This document shows positions 33,889-42,031 of a DNA stretch of 64,000 nt, one piece after another. Where the stretch lies: NCBI GenBank assembly GCA_934167885.1, contig CAKPMB010000002.1:91534-155533 (forward strand), read 5' to 3'. The stretch is from an uncultured Bacilli bacterium (lineage in GTDB: Bacteria; Bacillota_I; Bacilli_A; RF39; UBA660). Made by a program: the position numbers and the translations under genes. Under the pieces are notes generated by a model. The model was not told the origin of the DNA. It saw only the letters and a program-made list of their open reading frames with translations, and searched no databases. Position 1 is the stretch's first letter; every line of letters starts with the position of its first letter.

Positions 33889-34402
33889 TTTTTATCTTCC
33901 TTATTTCTGTTTCTAAAGCTTTAGATAGACCAAGCATCGTCCAAAACATTACAGGAATCATAATAAGTTGTTTAATAATTCTAGTAGGAATAATCGCTAC
34001 ACTTGCCTTTTGACTAGTTAAAATAATCCAATAAGTATTAAGGCAACCATTAATTAAAATGGTAACTATTAAAATAGCAATAATGAGACGAATAATAAAC
34101 TTTTTTGATACTTTAAAATCATCTTTTTGATATAACAATAGTCCATATACCAATCCACATAAAGCCGAACTAATTGTATAGCCAATAAAATATGATCCAA
34201 AAGGAAATAACAAAGCCCCAATTAAATCCTCTAAAACAGCGATTAAAAGAGTATTTTTATACCCTAAAATCATGCCTGATAACATTAAAGGCACAAAGGT
34301 CCAAGAAATTGATAATATTGTCGAATTAATAGACAAAAACCTTTTGATAACAATCGATGATGCTAATAATAAAGCTGTTAAAATTATTTTTTTAAGTTTC
34401 AT
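33872..34402 (-). CDS. folT: Folate ECF transporter S component FolT
   Basis: The substrate-binding membrane subunit for folates. The 176-residue protein has about six hydrophobic segments and the FolT pattern RFLSINSTILSISWTFVPLMLSGMILG at about 14-40 (key Arg and aromatic residues), then LEDLIGALLFPFGSYFIGYT. The start at 34402 (MKLKKIIL) has a perfect AAAGGAGG site; the longer upstream reading runs through the riboswitch and is rejected. The tetrahydrofolate riboswitch before it supports the folate assignment independently. Confidence 0.9.
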   Translation of the reverse strand: MKLKKIILTALLLASSIVIKRFLSINSTILSISWTFVPLMLSGMILGYKNTLLIAVLEDLIGALLFPFGSYFIGYTISSALCGLVYGLLLYQKDDFKVSKKFIIRLIIAILIVTILINGCLNTYWIILTSQKASVAIIPTRIIKQLIMIPVMFWTMLGLSKALETEIRKIKNDINM

Positions 34403-34447
34403 AAATACCTCCTTTCCTCCACACAAAAAAGAAGATATTCTTATTTG

Positions 34448-34532
34448 CGGAAGGCGGAAATAGATAAGCACATATTGTTTCACTTATTAACAAATTCCCG
34501 TTTAATAAGCCTTAACTATCTATCTCCTACTC
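34448..34532 (-). promoter_or_regulatory. Tetrahydrofolate (THF) riboswitch
   Basis: On the minus strand the leader shows the THF-I pattern. It opens with GGAGATAGATAG, pairs back with CTTATCTATTTCCGCCTTCC at the far end, and has internal GTTAAGGCTTATTAAACGGGA. The conserved CCGC just before the closing strand is present. It lies between a promoter and folT, ends about 45 bases before the start codon, and is in the position where this RNA is known to control folT genes. Confidence 0.75.
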
Positions 34533-34551
34533 AAATAAATAACCATTAACA

Positions 34552-34579
34552 ATGATACTACAAATTAAGAAAATGTCAA
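34552..34579 (-). promoter_or_regulatory. Promoter of the folT-ecfA-ecfT operon
   Basis: -35 TTGACA (34574-34579) and -10 TATCAT (34552-34557) with a 16-base spacer, directly upstream of the riboswitch. Confidence 0.65.
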
Positions 34580-34604
34580 ACAAAAAAAGCGCTAAGCACT
34601 TTTT
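34580..34604 (-). terminator. Terminator containing the stop codon of the camelysin-like gene
   Basis: AAAGTGC and GCGCTTT pair (one G-T) around TTA, followed by T residues. The TAG stop (34592-34594) is partly in stem and loop. Confidence 0.8.
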
Positions 34605-35146
34605 TCGTTTCTTGCTAATAAATTAACTTTAAAATCTATCGATTCGCTAGTATTATTATCATAACTACTATCAATCCATACACGTAGTCGATAATTATAT
34701 ACTTGATTAGCTGCTGTTATATAGTTAGAATATAAAATGCGATTGTTATTATATTCACTAACAGTTAAATCACTAAGAGCAACTGGTCCAACCACCGTTT
34801 CATTATTTTGATCGGTTAGATAAAGTTTTACATATCTTTCATCCAACGTATTAGAAGAAGTAGATACTATCTGAATTTCATATCTAATGTTATCGTCACC
34901 TTTACTACCATTAATTGTAAAATCATAATAATTTACATCAATCATTCCAACCGCATCCGCTTTTGGAAAAGATCCTGTAGTCGTAATATTATTAGTTCCT
35001 TCTGTAAAAGATAGTTTAATACTACCCGAAGTTAATGATATATCATCACTTTCACCACTATAATAGAAAAAAGCTAATGATAAAGATACACCCAATATAA
35101 GTGTAAAGAAAATTCCTAATAAAATAATAATTGTTTTTCTATTCAT
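34592..35146 (-). CDS. Camelysin/TasA-like exported protein
   Basis: This 184-residue protein has a membrane-spanning signal at about 5-27 (ending SLAFFYYSGESDDI), then a single beta-sandwich-type domain with LTSGSIKLSFTEG, DFTINGSKGDDNIRYEIQI and YNYRLRVWID. The same fold pattern makes up the N-terminal domains of the large surface proteins in this window, so this is the domain alone. TasA-type proteins form biofilm fibres after SipW processing (family knowledge); no SipW is in the window. RBS GAGGGA. Confidence 0.65.
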   Translation of the reverse strand: MNRKTIIILLGIFFTLILGVSLSLAFFYYSGESDDISLTSGSIKLSFTEGTNNITTTGSFPKADAVGMIDVNYYDFTINGSKGDDNIRYEIQIVSTSSNTLDERYVKLYLTDQNNETVVGPVALSDLTVSEYNNNRILYSNYITAANQVYNYRLRVWIDSSYDNNTSESIDFKVNLLARNEKSA

Positions 35147-35249
35147 AACTATCCCTCAATTATCATTTTAACACTTTTTTTAGATATCTCCAATATTAAA
35201 TCTTTAATTTACACAAAATTTATTATATAATTATTTTGGTGGTGAATTT

Positions 35250-36200
35250 ATGGTAATAACTTTAAAAACATGTGATAAAACAAAAGAAATGATGAGTGAA
35301 TTCTATTTAGATATGAAACGTGAAAAAACACCCCAATATGCTTTGTTTCAAGCTCAAGATGGTGATACTGTTGTTACTCTTTACGAATCTGGTAAAGCCG
35401 TATTTCAAGGGAATGATGCTGATCTTGCAAGTGAATACTGGATTGAAACCGAAAAGATAAATTCTGGTAGGGCTATCGTTACTAATAGTGAAACAAAAAA
35501 GAAAGAAGAATTAAAAAAAGAAACGGTAAAAGATACTTCTATCTATCATAACGTTAATAGTGTGGGAAGTGACGAAGTTGGTACAGGTGACTACTTTGGT
35601 CCAATTGTTGTTACTAGTTGTTATGTCACAAGAGATGATGTTCAATACTTAGATGAACTTGGTGTATGTGATTCTAAAAAACTAACTGACGATAAAATTA
35701 TGAAAATCGCTCCCCTAATCGCTAAACGTGTTAAATATAAAAGCATTATTCTTAATAATAAAGAATATAATAAACATCATCAAAATGATTACAATATGAA
35801 CAAAATAAAAGCTATTATGCATAATAAAGTATTATATCAAATGATAAACGAAGAACATCCTAATTATGACTATATCATTGTTGATGAATTTGCAAGAGAA
35901 AATAAATATTATGAATATATTAAAGACTCTACTAATATTCAAAGAGGTATAACATTCATGACTAAAGCTGAGGATAAATGTTTATCCGTAGCTTGTGCTA
36001 GTATTATTAGTCGCTACCTTTTCATTAAAGAATTTGATAAATTAAGTGATGAACTTCATATTCCCCTTCCAAAAGGTGCTTCAAAAGAAGTTGATAAAAT
36101 TGGTATGGAAATTGTTTCTAAATATGGCAAAGAAAAGTTAGAAGAAGTCGCCAAACTAAACTTTATGAATACATCTAGAATTTTAAGAACAAACATTTAA
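35250..36200 (+). CDS. rnhC: Ribonuclease HIII
   Basis: Degrades RNA in RNA-DNA hybrids. The 316-residue protein has the HIII-type N-terminal substrate-binding domain (about 1-85), then the catalytic core with VGSDEVGTGDYFGPIVV (about 108-124, Asp-Glu), VCDSKKLTDDKI (about 147), IIVDEFARE at about 209, and AEDKCLSVACASIISR (about 243-258). A PKGASKEVDK segment follows at about 275-284. The DNA for this last part (36043-36110) is duplicated in the accessory gene at 26368. GGTGGTG is the ribosome binding site, and a TATAAT lies about 26 bases upstream. Confidence 0.95.
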   Translation: MVITLKTCDKTKEMMSEFYLDMKREKTPQYALFQAQDGDTVVTLYESGKAVFQGNDADLASEYWIETEKINSGRAIVTNSETKKKEELKKETVKDTSIYHNVNSVGSDEVGTGDYFGPIVVTSCYVTRDDVQYLDELGVCDSKKLTDDKIMKIAPLIAKRVKYKSIILNNKEYNKHHQNDYNMNKIKAIMHNKVLYQMINEEHPNYDYIIVDEFARENKYYEYIKDSTNIQRGITFMTKAEDKCLSVACASIISRYLFIKEFDKLSDELHIPLPKGASKEVDKIGMEIVSKYGKEKLEEVAKLNFMNTSRILRTNI

Positions 36201-36232
36201 AAATCTCAAGAACAAAAATCTTGAGATTTTAT
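36199..36232. terminator. Bidirectional terminator between rnhC and gpmI
   Basis: AAATCTCAAGA (36201-36211) pairs with TCTTGAGATTT (36219-36229), with A-run on the left and T-run on the right. It sits between two convergent genes and fits both directions. Confidence 0.85.
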
Positions 36233-37740
36233 TTTATAAGACTATTCCCCTTAAATTCCATTGGTATTGGTAAATTAAGAAGTGATAACATAGTTGGTGC
36301 AATATCAGCTAACTTACCACCATCACGTAAAGATATATCATTTCTAGTAACAATAAATGGCACTTTATTAGTAGTATGAGTAGTGCAAGGTGTGCCATCT
36401 GGATTTATCATAACATCACAATTACCATGATCTGCTGTTACAATCAAAGTTCCACCTATTTCTTCTATTTTATCATATACTCTCTTCAAACACTTATCCA
36501 AAACTTCAACTGCTTCCTTCGCCTTTTCATAATTACCAGTATGACCAACCATATCACCATTGGCATAATTTAAAATAACAACGTCTAAATAATCTTTTGA
36601 AAGTTCTTCAAGTAACCTATCTGTTATTTCATAAGCACTCATTTCAGGTTTTAAGTCATAAGTTGCAACTTTCGGGGAATTAACTAAAATACGTGTTTCG
36701 CCTTTTAATGGTATTTCCTTGCCACCATCAAAGAAATATGTAACATGAGCATATTTTTCAGTCTCAGCGATACGTAATTGTTTAAGTCCTAAACTATCAA
36801 TATAACTACCAAAAGTATTATCAAGATTTTGAAGTGCAAAAGCACTCTTACCAATAACCGTATCAGTAATAGGCATCATAGAAACTAACTTAATATTTTT
36901 TAAAGTTATTGTATCCATGGAAACACTACTTGGATTAGTAATAGCCGAACACATCTCACGTAATCTATCAGGACGATAGTTAAAAACAATAATACCATCA
37001 TTATCTGAAAGAAGTCCATGCACATTATTAATAACCGCTGGTTTAATGAATTCGTCTGTTACATTATCCTTGTATGATGATGCAAAAACATCTTGATAAT
37101 TATCATAATGATTACCAACTCCAAAGACCATGGCATCATATGCTAATTTTAATCTATCATAATTATTATCACGATCCATAGCATAATATCTTCCTGCAAT
37201 AGTGGCAATATCATAACCATCTAAATTTTTAATATAATCATTAAGTTTATCAACAAACTTAATACCATCTTTAACATTTGTATCACGACCATCGGTCCAA
37301 AGATGCAAATAAACTTCCCTCACGCCTTCACGTTTACATAGATCCAAAATAGCGAACAAATGATTTATATGTGAATGAATTCCCCCATCGCTAATTAATC
37401 CCATAATATGAAGATGAGATTTATTTTTTTTCGTCCAATTAATAACTTCTAGAATATTTTTATTATGAAAGAACGCATTACTTTCTATTGACTCATTAAT
37501 AAGTTCTAGTGGCTGATAGACTATTCGACCCGCCCCTATATTCATATGACCTACTTCACTATTACCCATTTGACCAAGAGGTAATCCTACTTCTTTTGAT
37601 GATGCATCCAAAAGTGTATGTGGATATTTTTTAACTAAATAATCAAAAGTTTCCTTATGTGCATTTAAAAAAGCATTGCCATAACTCTCTTTTCTAATAC
37701 CACAACCATCTAATATGCATAAAAGCATTGTTTTTTTCAT
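36229..37740 (-). CDS. gpmI: 2,3-bisphosphoglycerate-independent phosphoglycerate mutase
   Basis: Glycolytic interconversion of 3- and 2-phosphoglycerate. The 503-residue alkaline-phosphatase-fold enzyme has LCILDGCGIRKESYGNA at the start (metal Asp), GQMGNSEVGHMNIGAGR at about 56-72 (phosphoserine site), HLHIMGLISDGGIHSH, WTDGRDT, AGRYYAMDRD, FNYRPDR, and at the C-terminus YANGDMVGHTGN and TADHGNCD. Length and motifs are normal. The upstream leader has an extended -10 TGGTATAAT at 37757-37765 and an AGGAGGGG site. Confidence 0.97.
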   Translation of the reverse strand: MKKTMLLCILDGCGIRKESYGNAFLNAHKETFDYLVKKYPHTLLDASSKEVGLPLGQMGNSEVGHMNIGAGRIVYQPLELINESIESNAFFHNKNILEVINWTKKNKSHLHIMGLISDGGIHSHINHLFAILDLCKREGVREVYLHLWTDGRDTNVKDGIKFVDKLNDYIKNLDGYDIATIAGRYYAMDRDNNYDRLKLAYDAMVFGVGNHYDNYQDVFASSYKDNVTDEFIKPAVINNVHGLLSDNDGIIVFNYRPDRLREMCSAITNPSSVSMDTITLKNIKLVSMMPITDTVIGKSAFALQNLDNTFGSYIDSLGLKQLRIAETEKYAHVTYFFDGGKEIPLKGETRILVNSPKVATYDLKPEMSAYEITDRLLEELSKDYLDVVILNYANGDMVGHTGNYEKAKEAVEVLDKCLKRVYDKIEEIGGTLIVTADHGNCDVMINPDGTPCTTHTTNKVPFIVTRNDISLRDGGKLADIAPTMLSLLNLPIPMEFKGNSLIK

Positions 37741-37774
37741 TTCCCCTCCTACTAATATTATACCATTATTTAGA

Positions 37775-37802
37775 CAAAATAAAAGAGTCGGTTGACTCTT
37801 CT
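37775..37802 (-). terminator. Terminator of the htpG-hsp20 operon
   Basis: AAGAGTC and GACTCTT pair around a four-base loop, followed by TTATTTT on the minus strand. It starts right at the TAG stop of hsp20 (37801-37803). Confidence 0.8.
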
Positions 37803-38175
37803 ATTCAATAGTAATAAGTTTTTTATTAGTTTCTTTATTTAGAGAAATTGTTAATTTCAAAATACCATCATTATATTCTGCTTTGATACTATCTTCATCA
37901 ATATCACCTAAATAGAATGAACGTTCTAGTTTACCATAATATCTTTCACGGCAAACATATTTCTTATCATGATGTTCTTTATTATCAAATTTATGAACAG
38001 CTTTAACAGTTATAGTTCCCTTATGACATTCAATACTAATTTCATCTTTTTTATATCCTGGAACATCCATTTCTATATGATATTGATTATCTTTCTCATA
38101 AATATCACAATCCATATGACGATTTTGACTCATTTCATCTAACATATTTTCGTAAAATAATCTACTTGGTAACAT
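37801..38175 (-). CDS. Hsp20-family small heat-shock protein
   Basis: A 124-residue alpha-crystallin-type holdase chaperone. The N-terminal arm MLPSRLFYENMLDEM is followed by the alpha-crystallin domain at about 28-115 (YHIEMDVPGYKKDEISIECHKG, RYYGKLERSFYLG, AEYNDGILKLTI, where the GILxLxI end is typical). A GGAG site nine bases before the ATG at 38175 fixes the start over the GTG-proximal upstream ATG at 38184. It follows htpG by about 27 bases and shares its CIRCE-containing promoter. Confidence 0.92.
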   Translation of the reverse strand: MLPSRLFYENMLDEMSQNRHMDCDIYEKDNQYHIEMDVPGYKKDEISIECHKGTITVKAVHKFDNKEHHDKKYVCRERYYGKLERSFYLGDIDEDSIKAEYNDGILKLTISLNKETNKKLITIE

Positions 38176-38202
38176 ATACACCATCTCCTTTTTTAAATGT
38201 TA

Positions 38203-40050
38203 CTACTTAGAAAGTATACTACATAATATTGAAGCGAATTCATTTGGATTATCCATTGGTAATCCGCACACTTCACGTGAAGTTGCATAAAGAAGTTTTG
38301 TATATTTTTCAAATTCTTCTTTATCCTTCCTATATAAATCCTTTAGTTTATCACTTATTGGATGATTTTCATTAATTTCCAAAACTTTTCTAGCCGATAC
38401 CTTTTCTGTTTGAGGCATAGCATTTAAGGTTTTTTCCATTTCAATAGAAATATCACCAATACTTGATAAGCTTACGGGATAATCTTTTAATTTATCAGTA
38501 TAACGAACATTTGATACATCATTCTTTAATATTTCACGCATTAAATCAAACATATCTTTATTATCATTATTAACTTTATCTAGCGCTTCTTTCTCTTCTT
38601 TGGTTGAAAGTGAGAAATTATCATCTAAGACATTTTGGAATTCCTTATCATGATATTTTTGTAAAGCTTTTATTGTCCACTCATCTAAATAATCATCAAA
38701 GTATAGAATTTCATATCCTTTATCTAAAACATTAACTACTTGTGGAAGTGAACTTATTTTATCAATACTTTCACCTGATGCATAATATATCTTTTCTTGG
38801 CCTTCCTTAAATCTTGATACATACTCATCAAGAGTAATATATTCTTTATTTAAAGATGACTTAAACATTAATAAATCTTGTAAACTATCTTTAGCATTAA
38901 AGTTTGTATAAACGCCATATTTTAATTGATTACCAAATGCTTTATAGAATTTAACATAATTCTCACGTTCTTCTTTAAGCATTGATTCAAGTTCTTTTCT
39001 AATCTTCGTTTCAATACTCTTAGCCATCGTCTTAATTTGATGATCTTGTTGAAGAGTTTCACGTGAGATGTTAAGTTCGATATCTTCACTATCAACAATA
39101 CCTTTTACAAAACTGAAATAGTCTGGTAATAAGTCACTGCATTTTTCCATTATCATAACGCCTTTTGAATATAACTCTAAACCTTTTTCATAGTCTTTAT
39201 TATAGTAATCATATGGAGCATGACTTGGAATAAACATTAAACTATCATAACTAACAAGACCTTCAACACTACTTTTAATAACACGCAATGGTTTTTCATA
39301 ATCATAGAATCTATCTATATAGAAATGATCATATTCTTCATCTTTAACATCTTTCTTAGCTTTTTTCCAAATAGGAATCATACTATTTACTGTTTTTTCT
39401 TCTACTTTATCATTTTCAGTAAATTCCATCTTAATTGGATAAGTAATATAATCAGAATATTTCTTAATAATACCTTCCAATCTAAATTCATTTAGATAAT
39501 CATCATAATTATTATGTTCATCATTTTCTTTTAAGTATAACGTAATTTCTGTTCCATAATTATCCATTGAACCTTTTTCAATAGTATAACCATCCGATCC
39601 AAATGATGTCCATACATATGCATCTCCACTATCGTATTTACGGCTTTTAACCACAACTTTACTAGCAACCATAAAGCTTGAATAAAAACCAACACCAAAT
39701 TGACCAATAATACTTATATTCTTTTTAGCGTCAAGATTTTCTTTAAATAACTCACTGCCACTTCGAGCAATCGTTCCTAAATTATTTTCAAGTTCCTCAC
39801 TATTCATACCACATCCATTATCTAGGATAGTGATAGTTCTTTTATCTTTATCAAATAATACTTTTATACATAAATCTTCTTTTTTAACTTTAAGGTTTTT
39901 ATTTGTAAGACTTTCATAATACAATTTATCAAGAGCATCACTTGCATTTGATATAAGTTCCCTTAAGAATATTTCTTGATTTGTGTATATAGAATTAATC
40001 ATTAAATTTAACAATTTTTTTGATTCTGCTTTGAATTCTTTCTTTTTCAT
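38203..40050 (-). CDS. htpG: Molecular chaperone HtpG (Hsp90)
   Basis: The 615-residue bacterial Hsp90. The ATP domain has LRELISNASDALDKL, ITILDNGCGMNSEEL, IGQFGVGFYSSFMVA; the middle domain has ISRETLQQDHQIKTM; and the C-terminal dimerisation domain lacks the eukaryotic MEEVD tail, as expected. The ATG at 40050 has a GGAGG site seven bases ahead; the upstream ATG at 40086 lies inside the promoter leader and is rejected. It is the first gene of an htpG-hsp20 operon with an HrcA-type CIRCE operator. Confidence 0.96.
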   Translation of the reverse strand: MKKKEFKAESKKLLNLMINSIYTNQEIFLRELISNASDALDKLYYESLTNKNLKVKKEDLCIKVLFDKDKRTITILDNGCGMNSEELENNLGTIARSGSELFKENLDAKKNISIIGQFGVGFYSSFMVASKVVVKSRKYDSGDAYVWTSFGSDGYTIEKGSMDNYGTEITLYLKENDEHNNYDDYLNEFRLEGIIKKYSDYITYPIKMEFTENDKVEEKTVNSMIPIWKKAKKDVKDEEYDHFYIDRFYDYEKPLRVIKSSVEGLVSYDSLMFIPSHAPYDYYNKDYEKGLELYSKGVMIMEKCSDLLPDYFSFVKGIVDSEDIELNISRETLQQDHQIKTMAKSIETKIRKELESMLKEERENYVKFYKAFGNQLKYGVYTNFNAKDSLQDLLMFKSSLNKEYITLDEYVSRFKEGQEKIYYASGESIDKISSLPQVVNVLDKGYEILYFDDYLDEWTIKALQKYHDKEFQNVLDDNFSLSTKEEKEALDKVNNDNKDMFDLMREILKNDVSNVRYTDKLKDYPVSLSSIGDISIEMEKTLNAMPQTEKVSARKVLEINENHPISDKLKDLYRKDKEEFEKYTKLLYATSREVCGLPMDNPNEFASILCSILSK

Positions 40051-40074
40051 AATTCCTCCATCAAATACAATATA

Positions 40075-40103
40075 AGTGTAGTTCATTTTTTAGCACTTGT
40101 CAA
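40075..40103 (-). promoter_or_regulatory. Promoter of the htpG-hsp20 operon
   Basis: Consensus -35 TTGACA (40098-40103) and -10 TACACT (40075-40080) with 17-base spacing. The -35 lies within the CIRCE element. Confidence 0.75.
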
Positions 40104-40116
40104 GCACGAGTGCTAT
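40090..40116 (-). promoter_or_regulatory. CIRCE operator (HrcA binding site)
   Basis: TTAGCACTT, nine bases, GAGTGCTAT: an inverted repeat matching the CIRCE consensus TTAGCACTC-N9-GAGTGCTAA at 16 of 18 positions. It overlaps the -35 box, so HrcA would block RNA polymerase. Confidence 0.85.
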
Positions 40117-40146
40117 TTTTCACAAAATCTTCACATAAGAAAAGAA

Positions 40147-40329
40147 TTACTCTTTTTCTAAGTAATTCTTAATATCTTTTTCACTTATTTCTTCATAGTC
40201 TAATTCATCGGTAAACATATCCCATAATGTTTGATCATTTATCCACTTACCGGCTTTATCTAAATAATATATTTTCATATCATCCATGACACAAACAATA
40301 GTGCCACTATCACGTTTATAATATTTCAT
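40147..40329 (-). CDS. Small acidic protein coupled to the RelA/SpoT-like gene (60 aa)
   Basis: A 60-residue protein starting MKYYKRDSGTIVCVMDDM, with a beta-hairpin-like first half (IVCVMDDMKIYYLDKAG) and an acidic helical second half. Its ATG overlaps the stop of the RelA/SpoT-like gene as ATGA, and AGAGG lies inside the end of that gene, so translation is coupled. It could be a regulator or antidote of its neighbour (inference). I do not recognise the family. Confidence 0.65.
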   Translation of the reverse strand: MKYYKRDSGTIVCVMDDMKIYYLDKAGKWINDQTLWDMFTDELDYEEISEKDIKNYLEKE

Positions 40330-41042
40330 TTTAGCCTCTTTTCATCATGAGTATAATTATATTCAATAGCATTAGGTGGAATTCTAACTTGCGCCTGATA
40401 ATACTTTCTTATCATATTAGCGTGTGCTACAACAATTTTAGGAGCATCTGGATCTCTAATTATATTATAGACATCGCGCAATTTTCCTTCTTTAATAGCA
40501 AAACCATTAGGTGTATGAAACTGTAATTCAAAGCGAAAACCATCCCAAGTTTCAAAGGATGCATTTATTCCTTTATAAAACTCATTATCCCATGCATTTT
40601 TAAATTTAATAACCCTATATCCTAAAGATTCCATTTGATGTAAATATGCATCAACTTTCTCAGTATACACAGAATCATCAATAACAATAGTATAACGAAG
40701 CGAATCACATATCTTACTGGCAGCATCATCTAGAGAATAACCATCAACCAGCATTTTTTGAACAATTTTACTACGTATTCTATCCACAGCTTTTAAACGT
40801 TTATCAAGTTCAACAAAATATGATACACCATTACCTTCTTGTAAACTTAAAATATTATCCGTTATCTCACCTTCATGAAAAAGGGCTGTTGATGCTATAT
40901 GACGAACTATATTTGTAAGTTCATCATCATTTGCATTATCTTCTTCGTGAGATGACTTGCTACCTTCATAAAGTTTAGCTAGTGTATATCTTGATATTTC
41001 ACGTTCAAGTTCAAGAATATCATCTCGTCGCATATTTTCCAT
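40326..41042 (-). CDS. RelA/SpoT nucleotidyltransferase-domain protein
   Basis: This 238-residue protein has a helical N-terminus, then a RelA/SpoT-like synthetase fold: RLKAVDRIRSKIVQK at about 82-96, CDSLRYTIVIDD at about 113-124 (catalytic-type Asp and Arg), GYRVIKFKNAWDNEFYKGIN at about 140-159 and FRFELQFHTP at about 170-179 (the ExQ acid motif). There is no HD hydrolase, TGS or ACT domain. It could make alarmone-like nucleotides, or be a toxSAS-type toxin that pyrophosphorylates tRNA or nucleotides. The domain pattern is of the divergent type seen in secreted and phage-linked proteins rather than RelQ. Confidence 0.72.
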   Translation of the reverse strand: MENMRRDDILELEREISRYTLAKLYEGSKSSHEEDNANDDELTNIVRHIASTALFHEGEITDNILSLQEGNGVSYFVELDKRLKAVDRIRSKIVQKMLVDGYSLDDAASKICDSLRYTIVIDDSVYTEKVDAYLHQMESLGYRVIKFKNAWDNEFYKGINASFETWDGFRFELQFHTPNGFAIKEGKLRDVYNIIRDPDAPKIVVAHANMIRKYYQAQVRIPPNAIEYNYTHDEKRLK

Positions 41043-41050
41043 TTATTCAC

Positions 41051-42031
41051 CTATCTTCTAATAATTTCTTTATTCATTAAATATTCTAATAATATTCTAG
41101 GATTTTTATGACTACTAATTATGTCATTTAATACTTCAACTAATGGAATTTTAATGTTTTTATCATGCATTACTTTATTAAGAGATATCAAAGTTGATAA
41201 ACCTTCAACAGTTGTATGATGTAAATATTCTTCTACTTCATTCATATTTTTAGTAGCAAGCATATAACCAAATTTATAATTACGACTTTTAATAGATGTG
41301 CATGTTAATAATATATCACCGATACCGGCATATGATAGAATAGTTCGGTCATTACCCCCAAGATAGGAAATTAGGTGTTTAACATCATGAATAGCTTCCG
41401 TTAAAAACATCGCATTACATGATGAATTAGAAGTAAGACCTGCTAAAATACCTGAACAAATGGCAATAACATTTTTAAAAGAGCCACATATTTCAACACC
41501 TAAAACATCATTTGTAGCAACTAAACGTAACTTTTGATTAGCTAAAGCCAAAGTAACTTTATTAATACTCTCATCGCTTAAAGAAGCGATAGATAAGCCT
41601 GTTGGCACCGAATCCACCATATCGATAGCAAAAGATGGACCTGAAATAACAACAATTTTATCTTTGTCAACAAATGAAGATAGAACTTCACTCATAAATT
41701 GACCATTATCAAGACCTTTACTTGCAACACACAAAATCTTATCATTTAAGTATGGTCTTGCTTCTTCTAGTGTTTCACGAACAAAAGGAGACGGAATAGC
41801 AATAACAATTATTGAAGAAAACAAGCAGGCATCTTTAAGATTGGTTGTAACCCTAGTATTATCATCTAAATAAACGCCTTGTAAAACCTCGTCATTACTT
41901 CTACTTTCAGATATTCTTGCACATTCATCTTCAAACTTCGTCCACATTAAAATAGAACAATCATTTAAAGCAAACATTTTCGATAAAGCTATACCATAAG
42001 CACCTGTTCCTAAGATACTAATTCTCTGCAC
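41051..42031 (-). CDS. gpsA: Glycerol-3-phosphate dehydrogenase [NAD(P)+]
   Basis: Makes sn-glycerol 3-phosphate for phospholipid synthesis. The 326-residue protein starts with the Rossmann motif ISILGTGAYGIALSKM and has IAIPSPFVRETL, CVASKGLD, VISGPSFAIDM, the catalytic-Lys segment ICGSFKNVIAICSGI and GIGDILLTCTS. The start is a GTG at 42031: GGAGG lies six bases upstream, and the first residues VQRISIL lead directly into the fold. The longer upstream ATG reading overlaps gatB and is rejected. It overlaps gatB by 14 bases and completes a gatC-gatA-gatB-gpsA run. Confidence 0.95.
   Translation of the reverse strand: MQRISILGTGAYGIALSKMFALNDCSILMWTKFEDECARISESRSNDEVLQGVYLDDNTRVTTNLKDACLFSSIIVIAIPSPFVRETLEEARPYLNDKILCVASKGLDNGQFMSEVLSSFVDKDKIVVISGPSFAIDMVDSVPTGLSIASLSDESINKVTLALANQKLRLVATNDVLGVEICGSFKNVIAICSGILAGLTSNSSCNAMFLTEAIHDVKHLISYLGGNDRTILSYAGIGDILLTCTSIKSRNYKFGYMLATKNMNEVEEYLHHTTVEGLSTLISLNKVMHDKNIKIPLVEVLNDIISSHKNPRILLEYLMNKEIIRR

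Noticed and set aside
34403..34483. N-terminal extension of FolT from an upstream ATG
   Set aside because: It would translate the end of the THF riboswitch, and the ATG at 34402 has a perfect ribosome binding site.
40051..40086. Longer HtpG start at 40086
   Set aside because: It would lie at the -10 box of the promoter; the ATG at 40050 has GGAGG and matches the family start.
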